DNA from: Mucilaginibacter pineti
Lineage (GTDB): Bacteria > Bacteroidota > Bacteroidia > Sphingobacteriales > Sphingobacteriaceae
Direction of reading: 5' to 3'
Length of the DNA stretch: 64,000 nt
Assembly (NCBI RefSeq): GCF_900101875.1
Contig: NZ_FNAI01000006.1
Span: 248,001 to 312,000 of the forward strand
Shown here: in pieces, positions 18,340-26,815 of the stretch
Numbering within the stretch: position 1 is the stretch's first letter
Layout: each line of letters starts with the position of its first letter
Translations under genes and position numbers: made by a program
Notes under the pieces: generated by a model
What the model was told of the DNA's origin: nothing
The model's input: the letters and a program-made list of their open reading frames with translations, nothing else
Database searches by the model: none

Positions 18340-18450
18340 TAATTAGCGAATTATTGATTTAGTGAATTGGTGATTTTTTCCGTTTCACTCACTTAATATT
18401 TTTATTTATTTGCTCCGGGTCAAAACCTTTCGCCTTTGACCTTTTGCCTT
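18340..18450. repeat. Word repeats between ftsX and the DUF3098 gene
   Basis: The upstream part repeats GTGAATT / GCGAATTATTGATT-like words and the inverse TCACTCACTT. The downstream part is a run of ACCTTTCGCCTTTGACC and CTTTTGCCTTTAACC. Nearly the same CCTTT-word run occurs at 25313-25348, so this word is shared by two loci. Confidence 0.55.
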
Positions 18451-18454
18451 TAAC

Positions 18455-19333
18455 CTATCTATACAGGTCGTATATTTTTAAACGTAAAAACTTGTTAACC
18501 GCCAGGAAGGTACTAAAGGCCGATATGAAAACGCCTATACCTATCACACCTAAAAATACGATGCCAAATTCGGTATAATCCTGCAAAAATACCAGCTCGG
18601 GTACTTGCCTGTAAGCCAGGTAAAGTGACCCTATTAATATAATAATAGCGATAAGGCCACCCAGCAAACCGTGCCAGATACCATACAGCAAAAACGGCTT
18701 GCGAATAAATCCTTTGGTAGCCCCTACCAATTGCATTGATTTGATAAGGAAACGCTGCGAATAAATGGCCAGCCTAATGGTATTGTTGATAAGCGCGACA
18801 GACAAGATCACAAATATGCTGGCAAACGCCAATATAATTAAACTGATAGAAGTAAGGTTTTGGTTCATTTGGTCAACCAACGATTGCTGGTATTTTACCT
18901 CTTTAACCAGGGGGTTCTTCAGCAATTCGGCTTTAAATTTTTCGATGTCTTTATTGTTGGCATAATCTGCTTTAAGATAAACATCCAATGATTGCGACAG
19001 TGGGTTGTAACCTAAGAACTTTACAAAATCTTCGCCCAGGTCTTTTTGCAGATTGCGCGCAGCCAATTCTTTACCCACATACTGAGTTTGCTTAACCATA
19101 AGGTTGGCATCCAGCTGTTTTTGTAATTGCATTACATCGGTTTCGTGGGCGGCGTCATCAACAAAAATATTAAGCACTATATTTTCTTTTACATAGCGGC
19201 TAAGGTTGTTGGCGTGTACCAAAATCAAACCCAAAAGCCCTATCATTAACAACACCATAGCAATACCAAATACAGTAGAAATGTAAATGGTTTTTACTTT
19301 TTTTGACGATGCACTTGCTTCAAATTCTTCCAT
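18455..19333 (-). CDS. ftsX: Cell division protein FtsX
   Basis: Permease-like subunit of the FtsEX complex, which relays ATP binding to peptidoglycan hydrolases at the septum. I start at MEEFEASASSKKVKTIYIST, giving 292 residues; the longer frame upstream translates a word repeat. There is an N-terminal membrane helix (about residues 17-42), a periplasmic domain (about 45-165, including VKENIVLNIFVDDAAHE), and three C-terminal helices (about 170-195, 220-250, 260-280). ftsE is not adjacent, which is usual in this phylum. Confidence 0.93.
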   Translation of the reverse strand: MEEFEASASSKKVKTIYISTVFGIAMVLLMIGLLGLILVHANNLSRYVKENIVLNIFVDDAAHETDVMQLQKQLDANLMVKQTQYVGKELAARNLQKDLGEDFVKFLGYNPLSQSLDVYLKADYANNKDIEKFKAELLKNPLVKEVKYQQSLVDQMNQNLTSISLIILAFASIFVILSVALINNTIRLAIYSQRFLIKSMQLVGATKGFIRKPFLLYGIWHGLLGGLIAIIILIGSLYLAYRQVPELVFLQDYTEFGIVFLGVIGIGVFISAFSTFLAVNKFLRLKIYDLYR

Positions 19334-19336
19334 AGT

Positions 19337-19432
19337 TGAGATTTGAGACGTGAGATTTGAGATCTGAGATAAATAAAACAGCCTCGCGTTGAAGCTTGTC
19401 TCACATCTCATATCTCACATCTCACATCTGAT
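19337..19432. repeat. Inverted word-repeat hairpin (GAGATNTGAG words)
   Basis: Left arm repeats TGAGATTTGAGACGTGAG and ATTTGAGATCTGAG. The right arm repeats CTCACATCTCATATCTCAC and ATCTCACATCTG. They are mutual inverses over about 35 bases with scattered mismatches. It lies directly upstream of the chosen ftsX start. Confidence 0.78.
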
Positions 19433-19673
19433 ATTACGTGCGAAATTAAGAAACACGCCTTAAAGGTAAAAGTTTATTGCTTATAAATATTGTTTAATAG
19501 CTTATTAGCAGATTAGTTTTAACATTTATTAACTTTTTTGTTGGAACCGTGATTAAACAGATTTATCGGAATCCGCGGATTTTGATTTACAAAGGAATCG
19601 CTAAATCTGCCAGATCCTATAAATCCTGGTTCAGACCAATAAACAATTAGTCGTTATTGCTTGTTATCCCATC

Positions 19674-19877
19674 ATGACAAAGCCAGCAAATTCACCCGAC
19701 AAACCATCACCTGCTGATACTCCTACCCACCGCCCCGATGATAACGGCGGCAAAAGCAAGGTAGCAAAGGAGGATAAGCAATACCATGCCGATGAACCGC
19801 ATGGCGGCGATATTGCCAAAAAGCACGAAAGGGAAGAACAACCTGTTGAACCCATAAAAAAAGCGCCTAAAAATTAG
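19674..19877 (+). CDS. Small hydrophilic hypothetical protein
   Basis: Predicted 67-residue protein rich in Pro, Lys, Asp and His, with no hydrophobic segment and no family I recognise; likely unstructured and cytoplasmic. It has an ATG start and ends TAG at 19875. The last nine codons lie in a 22-bp perfect hairpin that looks like its own terminator, which supports it being a transcribed unit. The opposite frame across it is an unlikely Ser/Gly/Cys-rich protein. It may be a stress-type small protein, but that is a guess. Confidence 0.55.
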   Translation: MTKPANSPDKPSPADTPTHRPDDNGGKSKVAKEDKQYHADEPHGGDIAKKHEREEQPVEPIKKAPKN

Positions 19878-19895
19878 GCGCTTTTTTTATGGGTT
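19849..19895. terminator. Perfect 22-bp hairpin, bidirectional terminator
   Basis: The left arm 19849-19870 (AACCCATAAAAAAAGCGCCT plus AA) is exactly inverted at 19874-19895, with a 3-base loop AAA. The GC core is flanked by seven A and seven T, so it has a U-tract on both strands. It lies between two convergent genes and overlaps the stop codon of the plus-strand one. Confidence 0.88.
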
Positions 19896-19906
19896 ATTCT
19901 TTCTTT

Positions 19907-22900
19907 TTATTTACTGTAATGTTTAAATACCAGGTATGCAATTACCGCTATTGCTAAGCCAATTATAACAATATATATGGGCTTCGTTTTAGTTTGCTGC
20001 GTCTTAACGTTTACATTACCTGTACGTTTTAGTACGCCCCAGCCACTTAGTTCGCCTTTGAGGGCTTTGCGTAAAGACTTAAACAATACGTAATACATTA
20101 GCTGCCGCCACATAAAGCGCTGCGGGATAATGTAAATGAGCTTGCGGTAATCTTCCTTTTCCATACGGAAGGCGATGATGCCTACAATAAAGTCGATAAC
20201 CACAAATGCTACATAGTATATAAGCATCTTCTCTGGCTTCTCGCCAAACAGGGCGAAGATCATCATCAGATCGGCCAGCGGCGAAAACAGTGGCAGGATG
20301 ATCTGGAAGATGAGGATATTTGGCATACCCACCATCCCGAAGAATTTATACTTTTTGTTGAACAGCGCGTCGCGATTTTTGTAAAAGCTTTGCATTACTC
20401 CAAAGCTCCAGCGGAAACGCTGTTTCAGCAGCATATCTACTGTTTCCGGTGCCTCGGTATAGGCGATAGCTTCGGCGCAGTTTTTTATGATGTAGCCTTG
20501 TTTAAGTATGCGCATAGTAAGGTCGCAATCCTCGGCAAGGGTATCATAAGTAAACCCTCCGGCACGGAAAATGGCCGATTTCCGGAACGCACCGATAGCT
20601 CCCGGCACCACGGTTATGCTGTTGATCAAATCAAAAGCACGGCGGTCCATATTTTGGGCGGTGATGTATTCTATTGACTGCCAGCGGGTGATGATATTGG
20701 TTTCGTTACCCACCTTTACGGTACCTGCCACGGCGCCTATTTCCTCATCGGTAAAGTACGTCATGAGGTGATAAATGGCATCTGTTTTAAGCTGGGTATC
20801 GGCATCAATACAAACTACAAAATCGCTTTGGGCGTGGGTAATACCAAAATTAAGTGCCGATGCCTTGCCTCCGTTTGGCTTGGTTAATATTTTAACCAGC
20901 GGATTATCGGCGTAAGCGGCGCTAACTACCTCAAAGGTTTTATCTTTCGATCCGTCATCTACAAATATGATCTCGAATACCGGGTACTCGGTTTTTAACA
21001 AACTCTGGATGGTTGCAACGGCATTCACCTCCTCGTTATAGGCAGGCACAATGATACTTACCGGCGGCAGCGGAATATTATCGCCACGCAGTTTCACCAT
21101 TTTTTTATTCTCTTTATTTTGCCTTACCGCAAGTATGCCTATCAATACAATACGCCCAACAGCCAGGAAAATAGCCGACAAGAATATGTACACCAAAATC
21201 CAATTCACGTAATAGTAACCATGTATAAACACATTGTACAGTGGCCCAAATATTCCGCTATGGTCGTCCTTAATGGGCGGCATCAAATCGTCTTTGGTTT
21301 TATCGAGTATATCGGCAATGGTGGTAAACTGGTAGCCATGTGCTTTAAAATAATGAATAATTGCCGGCAATGCCTTTACAGTTTCTTCACGGGTATCGCC
21401 TCCGGCATCGTGCAGCAATATCATTGATCCGTTATCCTTTTGCCTTATGGTGCGGGCAATAATACTATCGGCAATTACACCAGGTTGCCAATCCCAAGGG
21501 TCTATAGATTCACCTATGGTGATGTAGCTTTGCCTGCGGCTTTCGGCTACCGGGATAACCTCGGCCAGGGTTTGTGGCTCGGCATCGGCATTAAATGGCG
21601 GACGGAACAGGATGGTACTGCGCCCCGTTACCGCCTCTATAAGCTTACGGGTGGCATTAAGTTCCAGTATTACGCGCTTAAGGCTTATAGTTGATATATC
21701 CGGGTGGAAGAAGGTGTGGTTACCAATTTCATAACCCGCTTCATATTCGCGCCTTAACAGCTGAATATTTTTCTCGGCCATGGAGCCTACCACGAAAAAC
21801 GCTGCCGGTACATTTTCCTTTTTAAGGATATCTATGATCCGCGGCGTATAATCAGGGTCTGGACCGTCATCAAAAGTTAAAACGATCTTCTTAGGCTTAT
21901 ACCCATACCTGCGGATCACGTACTTGGTAGGCAGTTTAATATAATGCTGATCGGCAATCATAAAATCGCCGGTTTTGCTGTTGGTATCTATTTTAACCGC
22001 TATTTCGCCAGTGGCGGGAGTGGTAATAAGGTCAAGCACCTCGCCATCGCCATCATAATCAACGTTAACGCGGTTATTTAAGCCTACACTGGTTAATTTG
22101 CGCATATCAACCCCTGTTTTGCGCAGAGAATCAATAGAAAGATTTTTTTGGAAGAACGACCATAACCGTGGATCCTCGGTGCCTAAGCGCCAAAGGGCAA
22201 CGCCGCCTGTGGCCCAGTCATCGGCCATGCGGATAACGTTAAAATTGGTGGCCGCATCTGTAAAATATACGGTATGGTCAAGGCTATCCTTATCCATATA
22301 GGTGTAACGCAAATTGGCCGACATAGGATCAAAAGTGATCTTACTTTGTTTTTCCTCTGCTGTACTAATAGCCTGCTGATAGCCAATTGGCTTGCCTACA
22401 CTACTTTCGCGCCAGTCATAAGCGCCGCCTGCAAAGGTTAAAATGATCTTTTCGCTCGGCACTTTTGAACATACATCATCCAATATCTGCTCAACCCAGT
22501 GCTGATTACTCAGGTCGCCGGCATTACTTTGTTCATTATGCTCATCAATGGCCATAATAAACAGAAAATCGTTAACATGCTGCAGCCTCACAATATCATA
22601 CGCCTCGTCCTCGGGCACTACGTTTTGTGTAACCAGGAAGTGTTTTGCGTTTAAGGTTGCATAAAGTTCGTTTTGGAAAGCCACATAGCTGGCGCTGTTC
22701 CTGTCCTTTATCTCATCCAGATCTACGTTGATACCCTTGAACTTATATTTAGTGAGCGAGTTTACTATACTGTTTATAAAACCGGTACGTAATTTTTTAT
22801 TTTTAAATATACGTTCAACATCTTTGCTATCGTACCCACCAGTAGTATTATTGACGTTAACATAGTTTGAAAGCGTAACTAAGATGGGCTTTTTATATTT

Positions 22901-23371
22901 TTTATTGAGGTTCATTAACCCCGTATCAATTTTGGTAACAACGGTATCAATGCCGGGCAATACAGAAAAACCTTCGCTCACCACCATATCCAGATGCTTG
23001 ATGTTCACTACCAGCGAATTGTAGGCCTGCGGCTCCCAGGGGCGATAAAAACCCGCGTTTATCCTGTCGTTATTGTTGGGTTGTTTTAGCTGGTGCAAAC
23101 GCCTTGCCCGCTCCATGCTTTCAATTTCGGATTTCTGAATACGGAAGTATTTGTATTTAGTTGACCGTTTAAGTTGCTCCAACTCCTCTTTCGACATCTT
23201 TTTTGGGGCAGGATCAAGGTTGGGAAGATCAGGGTAGTAGGTAGATTTTATAGTAACTATTACGGCAACGATACCAATAATGAGCACGATAAGTAAAACA
23301 CGGCTAAGCCATTTAAACTTATTCCATCTACCCGGTGAATCGGCCTGAAAAACTTGCTTGTTTGAAGACAT
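19907..23371 (-). CDS. GH18-like / polysaccharide deacetylase / GT2 fusion protein
   Basis: Membrane protein of 1154 residues combining three enzyme domains. After a membrane helix (about residues 20-43) comes a GH18-type barrel (about 120-440) with FKGINVDLDEI, the DxDxE-type active-site strand. A NodB polysaccharide deacetylase follows (about 490-700) with LTFDDGPDPDYTPR, GNHTFFHPDIS and FRPPFNAD. After another helix comes a family 2 glycosyltransferase (about 770-1010) with VSIIVPAYNEE, DDGSKDKT, CIDADTQ, EDCDLT and QRFRW. The terminal part has membrane helices. It probably makes, deacetylates and trims a beta-linked hexosamine polymer, with the hydrolase and deacetylase outside and GT2 inside; the polymer is inferred. 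Confidence 0.92.
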   Translation of the reverse strand: MSSNKQVFQADSPGRWNKFKWLSRVLLIVLIIGIVAVIVTIKSTYYPDLPNLDPAPKKMSKEELEQLKRSTKYKYFRIQKSEIESMERARRLHQLKQPNNNDRINAGFYRPWEPQAYNSLVVNIKHLDMVVSEGFSVLPGIDTVVTKIDTGLMNLNKKYKKPILVTLSNYVNVNNTTGGYDSKDVERIFKNKKLRTGFINSIVNSLTKYKFKGINVDLDEIKDRNSASYVAFQNELYATLNAKHFLVTQNVVPEDEAYDIVRLQHVNDFLFIMAIDEHNEQSNAGDLSNQHWVEQILDDVCSKVPSEKIILTFAGGAYDWRESSVGKPIGYQQAISTAEEKQSKITFDPMSANLRYTYMDKDSLDHTVYFTDAATNFNVIRMADDWATGGVALWRLGTEDPRLWSFFQKNLSIDSLRKTGVDMRKLTSVGLNNRVNVDYDGDGEVLDLITTPATGEIAVKIDTNSKTGDFMIADQHYIKLPTKYVIRRYGYKPKKIVLTFDDGPDPDYTPRIIDILKKENVPAAFFVVGSMAEKNIQLLRREYEAGYEIGNHTFFHPDISTISLKRVILELNATRKLIEAVTGRSTILFRPPFNADAEPQTLAEVIPVAESRRQSYITIGESIDPWDWQPGVIADSIIARTIRQKDNGSMILLHDAGGDTREETVKALPAIIHYFKAHGYQFTTIADILDKTKDDLMPPIKDDHSGIFGPLYNVFIHGYYYVNWILVYIFLSAIFLAVGRIVLIGILAVRQNKENKKMVKLRGDNIPLPPVSIIVPAYNEEVNAVATIQSLLKTEYPVFEIIFVDDGSKDKTFEVVSAAYADNPLVKILTKPNGGKASALNFGITHAQSDFVVCIDADTQLKTDAIYHLMTYFTDEEIGAVAGTVKVGNETNIITRWQSIEYITAQNMDRRAFDLINSITVVPGAIGAFRKSAIFRAGGFTYDTLAEDCDLTMRILKQGYIIKNCAEAIAYTEAPETVDMLLKQRFRWSFGVMQSFYKNRDALFNKKYKFFGMVGMPNILIFQIILPLFSPLADLMMIFALFGEKPEKMLIYYVAFVVIDFIVGIIAFRMEKEDYRKLIYIIPQRFMWRQLMYYVLFKSLRKALKGELSGWGVLKRTGNVNVKTQQTKTKPIYIVIIGLAIAVIAYLVFKHYSK

Positions 23372-23438
23372 TAAGTGAGGTTACTTCTGGTTAAAAGTAT
23401 GGCTAACATATGAAGATTTAATGAATGGTAACCGTTAA

Positions 23439-23600
23439 TTACTTGCGCGCTTTTGGGGCATCAACGCCCGAAAAATCGACCCCACATTTACAATTACCAC
23501 CGCATCCTTTTTTTGCCGTAAGGCTTTTATACATCATACGGCCGATGTAAAATATTGCAGCAGCAAATAAAACTATTATAATGATGGCTTGAATATTCAT
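23439..23600 (-). CDS. Small Cys-rich single-span membrane protein
   Basis: A 53-residue reading frame from the ATG at 23600 to the TAA at 23439. It begins MNIQAIIIIVLFAAAIFYIG, a single membrane helix, then a basic stretch, then KKGCGGNCKCGVDF with four Cys. This layout (one helix followed by a Cys cluster) resembles FeoB-associated Cys-rich membrane proteins, but no feoB is nearby. The Cys set could bind metal. It lies between the GH18-GT2 fusion and an ATP-grasp-like gene, all on the minus strand. Confidence 0.75.
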   Translation of the reverse strand: MNIQAIIIIVLFAAAIFYIGRMMYKSLTAKKGCGGNCKCGVDFSGVDAPKARK

Positions 23601-23658
23601 GTTGCAAAAATACTACATTTTTAATATATACGTACAGACACTTTTATTAGTATAAAGT

Positions 23659-24852
23659 TTAACGTGGCATAAGGGCAATTGTTCCGCCTACCCAGTCAAA
23701 ATCTTTGTTATAACGCACCCCTATCATTTTACCTCGACTAAGCCGGGCCAGGTTTATGGCCAGCGTAGGTTGCGCATCACCATCGGGCCATAAATACAAC
23801 AGGCGGATCTCGGCTTTTACACCGCCATCAGGGGCCTCCACAAAGGGTTCGTAATTAACCTTTTGCTGCAATATCCAGTTCTCGGGATCTTTTATACTGC
23901 GAATATCATCCACAGTAACATCAATAATCACCCCTTGCCCGGCAAAGGAAAACAGTGGTTTAAGCACATAATTTTCCAGGTCGGCAGGCAAGTATTCTAT
24001 CTGGTGCAGGAATTGTGTTTGGGGAATATAGTCGCCGCTTAAAAATGGCATGGTGAATTTGCTTACGCGATAAAACCAGTTAGGGTGCGTTATCCACTCC
24101 ATATCAAGCGGCTGGCGTATATCAACCACCTTATCAAAAATGGCATTATCCCCATCAATTTCATCAAATATCAGGCGGTTATAAATACGCTTAATAAGTT
24201 TCAGTTCTCCATCGGCTTCATAAAAAAGTTGGTTGCCCCGTTGCTTCAGATCGTTTAACGAAACTACCGGAATACCCAGGTATTTTTGGGTGATGTAAAA
24301 ATCAACAGCCGTTTTTTGTTCGGGCGCATTCACATCCATCAGCACCACTTCTTCGGGTTTATTATCGCCAATTATGGTTTTCCGCAGCAGATCAAGATAA
24401 CCGGCTTTATCCAGGTTATTAAAATAGACGGTCTGATCGTCGCCAATACCAAATACATCTTTATAAGCATCGCCCATTAATACCTGAAAACCATATAACG
24501 ACGGAAAGCCCTGCAGCTCTATAAGTTTTGGCACAATGTTGCCGGCATCATCCTTACAAACCCCAAAATCAAGCGCTATAAAATGCGGATGGTCGTTTTC
24601 ATTGGCAACCCGCCATTTAGCCGGGATGGCGCGTTCAGTAAGTTCCTTAAAGCCGGGCTGCAAAATGGCATCAACAATGGCGTTACCGGCATCTATCAGC
24701 TTATCCCTGAAATCAGCAGTCAAAAAAACAGGTGTTTCAGCAACCCGAAACTGCACCGGGCCATGCAGGTTGTTATCAAGCTGTTTTAAAAACTGCTGGT
24801 ATTTTTCGTTGGTAAAATTTTGGTTAAAGGATTTCCTGGCTGACGGGTTCAT
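23659..24852 (-). CDS. Conserved protein, ATP-grasp-like
   Basis: Protein of 397 residues without signal peptide. I do not recognise a named family. The C-terminal half resembles ATP-grasp ligases: NYVLKPLFSFAGQGVIIDV near residue 291, WILQQKVNYEPFV near 321, and an acidic strand KAEIRLLYLW near 339. The first half includes FIALDFGVCKDDAGN and LIELQGFPSLYGFQ. A circularly permuted ATP-grasp, such as in glutathionylspermidine-synthase-like proteins, is a possible match, inferred from motif order only. Expected to be cytoplasmic; substrates unknown. Confidence 0.72.
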   Translation of the reverse strand: MNPSARKSFNQNFTNEKYQQFLKQLDNNLHGPVQFRVAETPVFLTADFRDKLIDAGNAIVDAILQPGFKELTERAIPAKWRVANENDHPHFIALDFGVCKDDAGNIVPKLIELQGFPSLYGFQVLMGDAYKDVFGIGDDQTVYFNNLDKAGYLDLLRKTIIGDNKPEEVVLMDVNAPEQKTAVDFYITQKYLGIPVVSLNDLKQRGNQLFYEADGELKLIKRIYNRLIFDEIDGDNAIFDKVVDIRQPLDMEWITHPNWFYRVSKFTMPFLSGDYIPQTQFLHQIEYLPADLENYVLKPLFSFAGQGVIIDVTVDDIRSIKDPENWILQQKVNYEPFVEAPDGGVKAEIRLLYLWPDGDAQPTLAINLARLSRGKMIGVRYNKDFDWVGGTIALMPR

Positions 24853-24898
24853 ATTCCATTTGTTGTTGTAAACTTTTTAGTTGGGGAGTGATAACAAT

Positions 24899-25199
24899 GG
24901 TGACTCTGCACACTGTTAGACTCACCCAGTCGGCACTTCGTGCGGCGACCCTCTCTTCAGCTTCGCTGGAAAGAGGGTAAAACCATTTTCGACTTAATTC
25001 ATAATCTTACATATCACTCACTTGCGCTCGTTTGTAACGAGTGCTTAACACGATTGCATCGCGACGAAGCGTTGTAAACGCAAAAACACTTTAAGCACTC
25101 GTTACAAACGAGCGCAAGGAATATCAAATCCTGCTATCCCTCTTTCCAGCGAAGCTGAAGAGCGGGTGGCCGAGCGCAGCGATGGTCGGGTGAGTAAAC
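24899..25199 (-). repeat. Nested palindromic MITE-like element, copy B
   Basis: About 300 bp, the inverse-orientation partner of 16836-17149. It shows the same succession: terminal GACTCACCC / GGGTGAGTAAAC, flanking CTTCAGC-TTC-GCTGGAAAG hairpins, and the inner inverted pair with TTGCGCTCGTTTGTAACGAG at 25022-25041 and its inverse at 25093-25118. The centre (25048-25092) is nearly identical to copy A; the spacer arms diverge. It lies in the gap between divergent genes, upstream of gpsA. Confidence 0.9.
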
Positions 25200-25200
25200 C

Positions 25201-25348
25201 CTTCGGTTAACTCTATAAACAAACTTAACTAATTTAGTTTCAATTTTATCCTTTATCCAAAAGTCCATTGTCCTTGCTCCTACTTAACTAATTTAGTTTA
25301 TCCATCCCCCAAAAACCTTTCGCCTTTAACCTTTTACCTTTCACCTCC
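25201..25348. repeat. Word repeats upstream of gpsA
   Basis: CTTAACTAATTTAGTTT occurs twice as an exact direct repeat (about 25224 and 25284). TATCC-AAAAGTCCATTGTCC words lie between them. The block ends with CCTTTCGCCTTTAACC and TTTTACCTTTCACC, nearly the same word run as at 18418-18450. There is no coding potential. The gpsA promoter should lie in the remaining ~60 bases. Confidence 0.6.
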
Positions 25349-25408
25349 AAATTCTGCATAATATTTCATTAATTTGCTTCGTCAATTAAAACCTGGCAAT
25401 TCTATTTA

Positions 25409-26416
25409 ATGTTAAAGCAAAAGAAAAAGATCACAGTAGTTGGCGGTGGGAGCTGGGCTACAGCCAATATTAAAATGCTGGCCGATAACGTTACCGAGAA
25501 GGAAATTTTTTGGTGGATGCGTAACGAGCAGGCTGTTGAACATCTGCACAAATTTAATCATAACCCGCATTACCTGAGTTCGGTGGAGATAAAGCTACCG
25601 CCAGAAAATATATCAACTAATCTTAAAGCACTTATACAGCAAGCCGATATTGTATTGCTTAATGTACCTGCCGCGTTTTTAAAGGAGGCATTTGCAGGCA
25701 TTACCCCTGCCGACCTTGCCGGTAAAAAAGTGGTATCGGCCATTAAAGGTATAGTGCCGGATGAAAACCAGATCATAGGCGAATTTTTGAACCAGCACTA
25801 CGGCATATCATTCAATGATTTTATAGTGATAAGCGGGCCATGCCATGCCGAGGAGGTTGCTCTGGAAAAACTCTCCTACTTAACTATTGCCTCTGGCGAC
25901 CTGGAGCTTGCCGCTGAATTTGCCGGTATGATTAATACCCGCTACATAAAAACCAACGTATCTGACGATATATACGGTACCGAGTACGGCGCTGTACTTA
26001 AAAACGTATATGCCATTGCCAGCGGCATCTGCCACGGCGTAGGCTATGGCGATAACTTCCAGGCGGTGCTTATTTCAAACGCCATACGCGAGCTGGAGCG
26101 ATTTGTTGACGCGGTACATCCTATAAATCGTGATATTAAGGAGTCAGCCTACCTGGGCGATCTGCTGGTTACCGCTTACTCGCAGTTTAGCCGTAACCGT
26201 ACGTTTGGTAATATGATAGGCAAGGGCTATACGGTAACATCGGCCCAGTTAGAGATGAATATGATTGCCGAGGGGTATTATGCAGTAAATTGCCTACAAC
26301 AGGTTAACAAACAGTACAAGGTGAATATGCCCGTTTGCGATGCCGTTTACGCTATTTTATACCAAAAACGGTCGCCGGTGATAGAAATGCGCAACTTGGC
26401 AGAAAAATTGAGTTAG
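25409..26416 (+). CDS. gpsA: Glycerol-3-phosphate dehydrogenase (NAD(P)+)-type
   Basis: Soluble enzyme reducing dihydroxyacetone phosphate to sn-glycerol 3-phosphate for phospholipid synthesis. The 335-residue length is normal. The N-terminal motif is VVGGGSWATANIKML, with Ala where GpsA proteins usually have Gly (GxGxWGTA). The family signature follows at about residue 195: AVLKNVYAIASGICHGVGYGD, plus NAIRELERF. ISGPCHAEEVA near 142 matches the GPSFAxE region. The variant motif suggests a divergent Bacteroidota form, but catalytic Lys and GD(L) segments are retained. Confidence 0.9.
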   Translation: MLKQKKKITVVGGGSWATANIKMLADNVTEKEIFWWMRNEQAVEHLHKFNHNPHYLSSVEIKLPPENISTNLKALIQQADIVLLNVPAAFLKEAFAGITPADLAGKKVVSAIKGIVPDENQIIGEFLNQHYGISFNDFIVISGPCHAEEVALEKLSYLTIASGDLELAAEFAGMINTRYIKTNVSDDIYGTEYGAVLKNVYAIASGICHGVGYGDNFQAVLISNAIRELERFVDAVHPINRDIKESAYLGDLLVTAYSQFSRNRTFGNMIGKGYTVTSAQLEMNMIAEGYYAVNCLQQVNKQYKVNMPVCDAVYAILYQKRSPVIEMRNLAEKLS

Positions 26417-26447
26417 TACCATAACATACTAATTTAAAAACACTGTT

Positions 26448-26762
26448 ATGAAAAATTTATTCAAAATAGCCATGTTTGCGGCCGGATCATTCATGATATC
26501 GCAAACCAGCTTTGCGCAAACCCACAAGGATTCAACCCTTGGTCATAAAATAGGCAATACCGCAAAAAAGGTTGGCCATAAAACATCAGAGATTGCTGCT
26601 AAAGGCGCCGCTGGTGTGGTTGATAAAAAGTACGATGGCAAGGTAGCACCCGGTGGGCAAACCATTTACATTGATAAAAACTCGTACTACTATTACATAA
26701 ACAAAAAAGGCCACAAGGTTTATGTTAAAAAATCATTACTGGTTGACAAGCCCGCAACCTAA
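26448..26762 (+). CDS. Small exported basic protein of unknown function
   Basis: Protein of 104 residues with a signal peptide (MKNLFKIAMFAAGSFMISQTSFA). The mature part is Lys-rich and ends in a Tyr/Lys-rich segment (IYIDKNSYYYYINKKGHKVY). It probably resides in the periplasm or at the cell surface. No family recognised. It starts 31 bases after the gpsA stop and precedes a small lipoprotein, so the three may be transcribed together. Confidence 0.75.
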   Translation: MKNLFKIAMFAAGSFMISQTSFAQTHKDSTLGHKIGNTAKKVGHKTSEIAAKGAAGVVDKKYDGKVAPGGQTIYIDKNSYYYYINKKGHKVYVKKSLLVDKPAT

Positions 26763-26815
26763 TATTTAGTAAATTTAACCTGCCGGCAAGGCTTGTACGT
26801 TAAAACCCACCTGTC

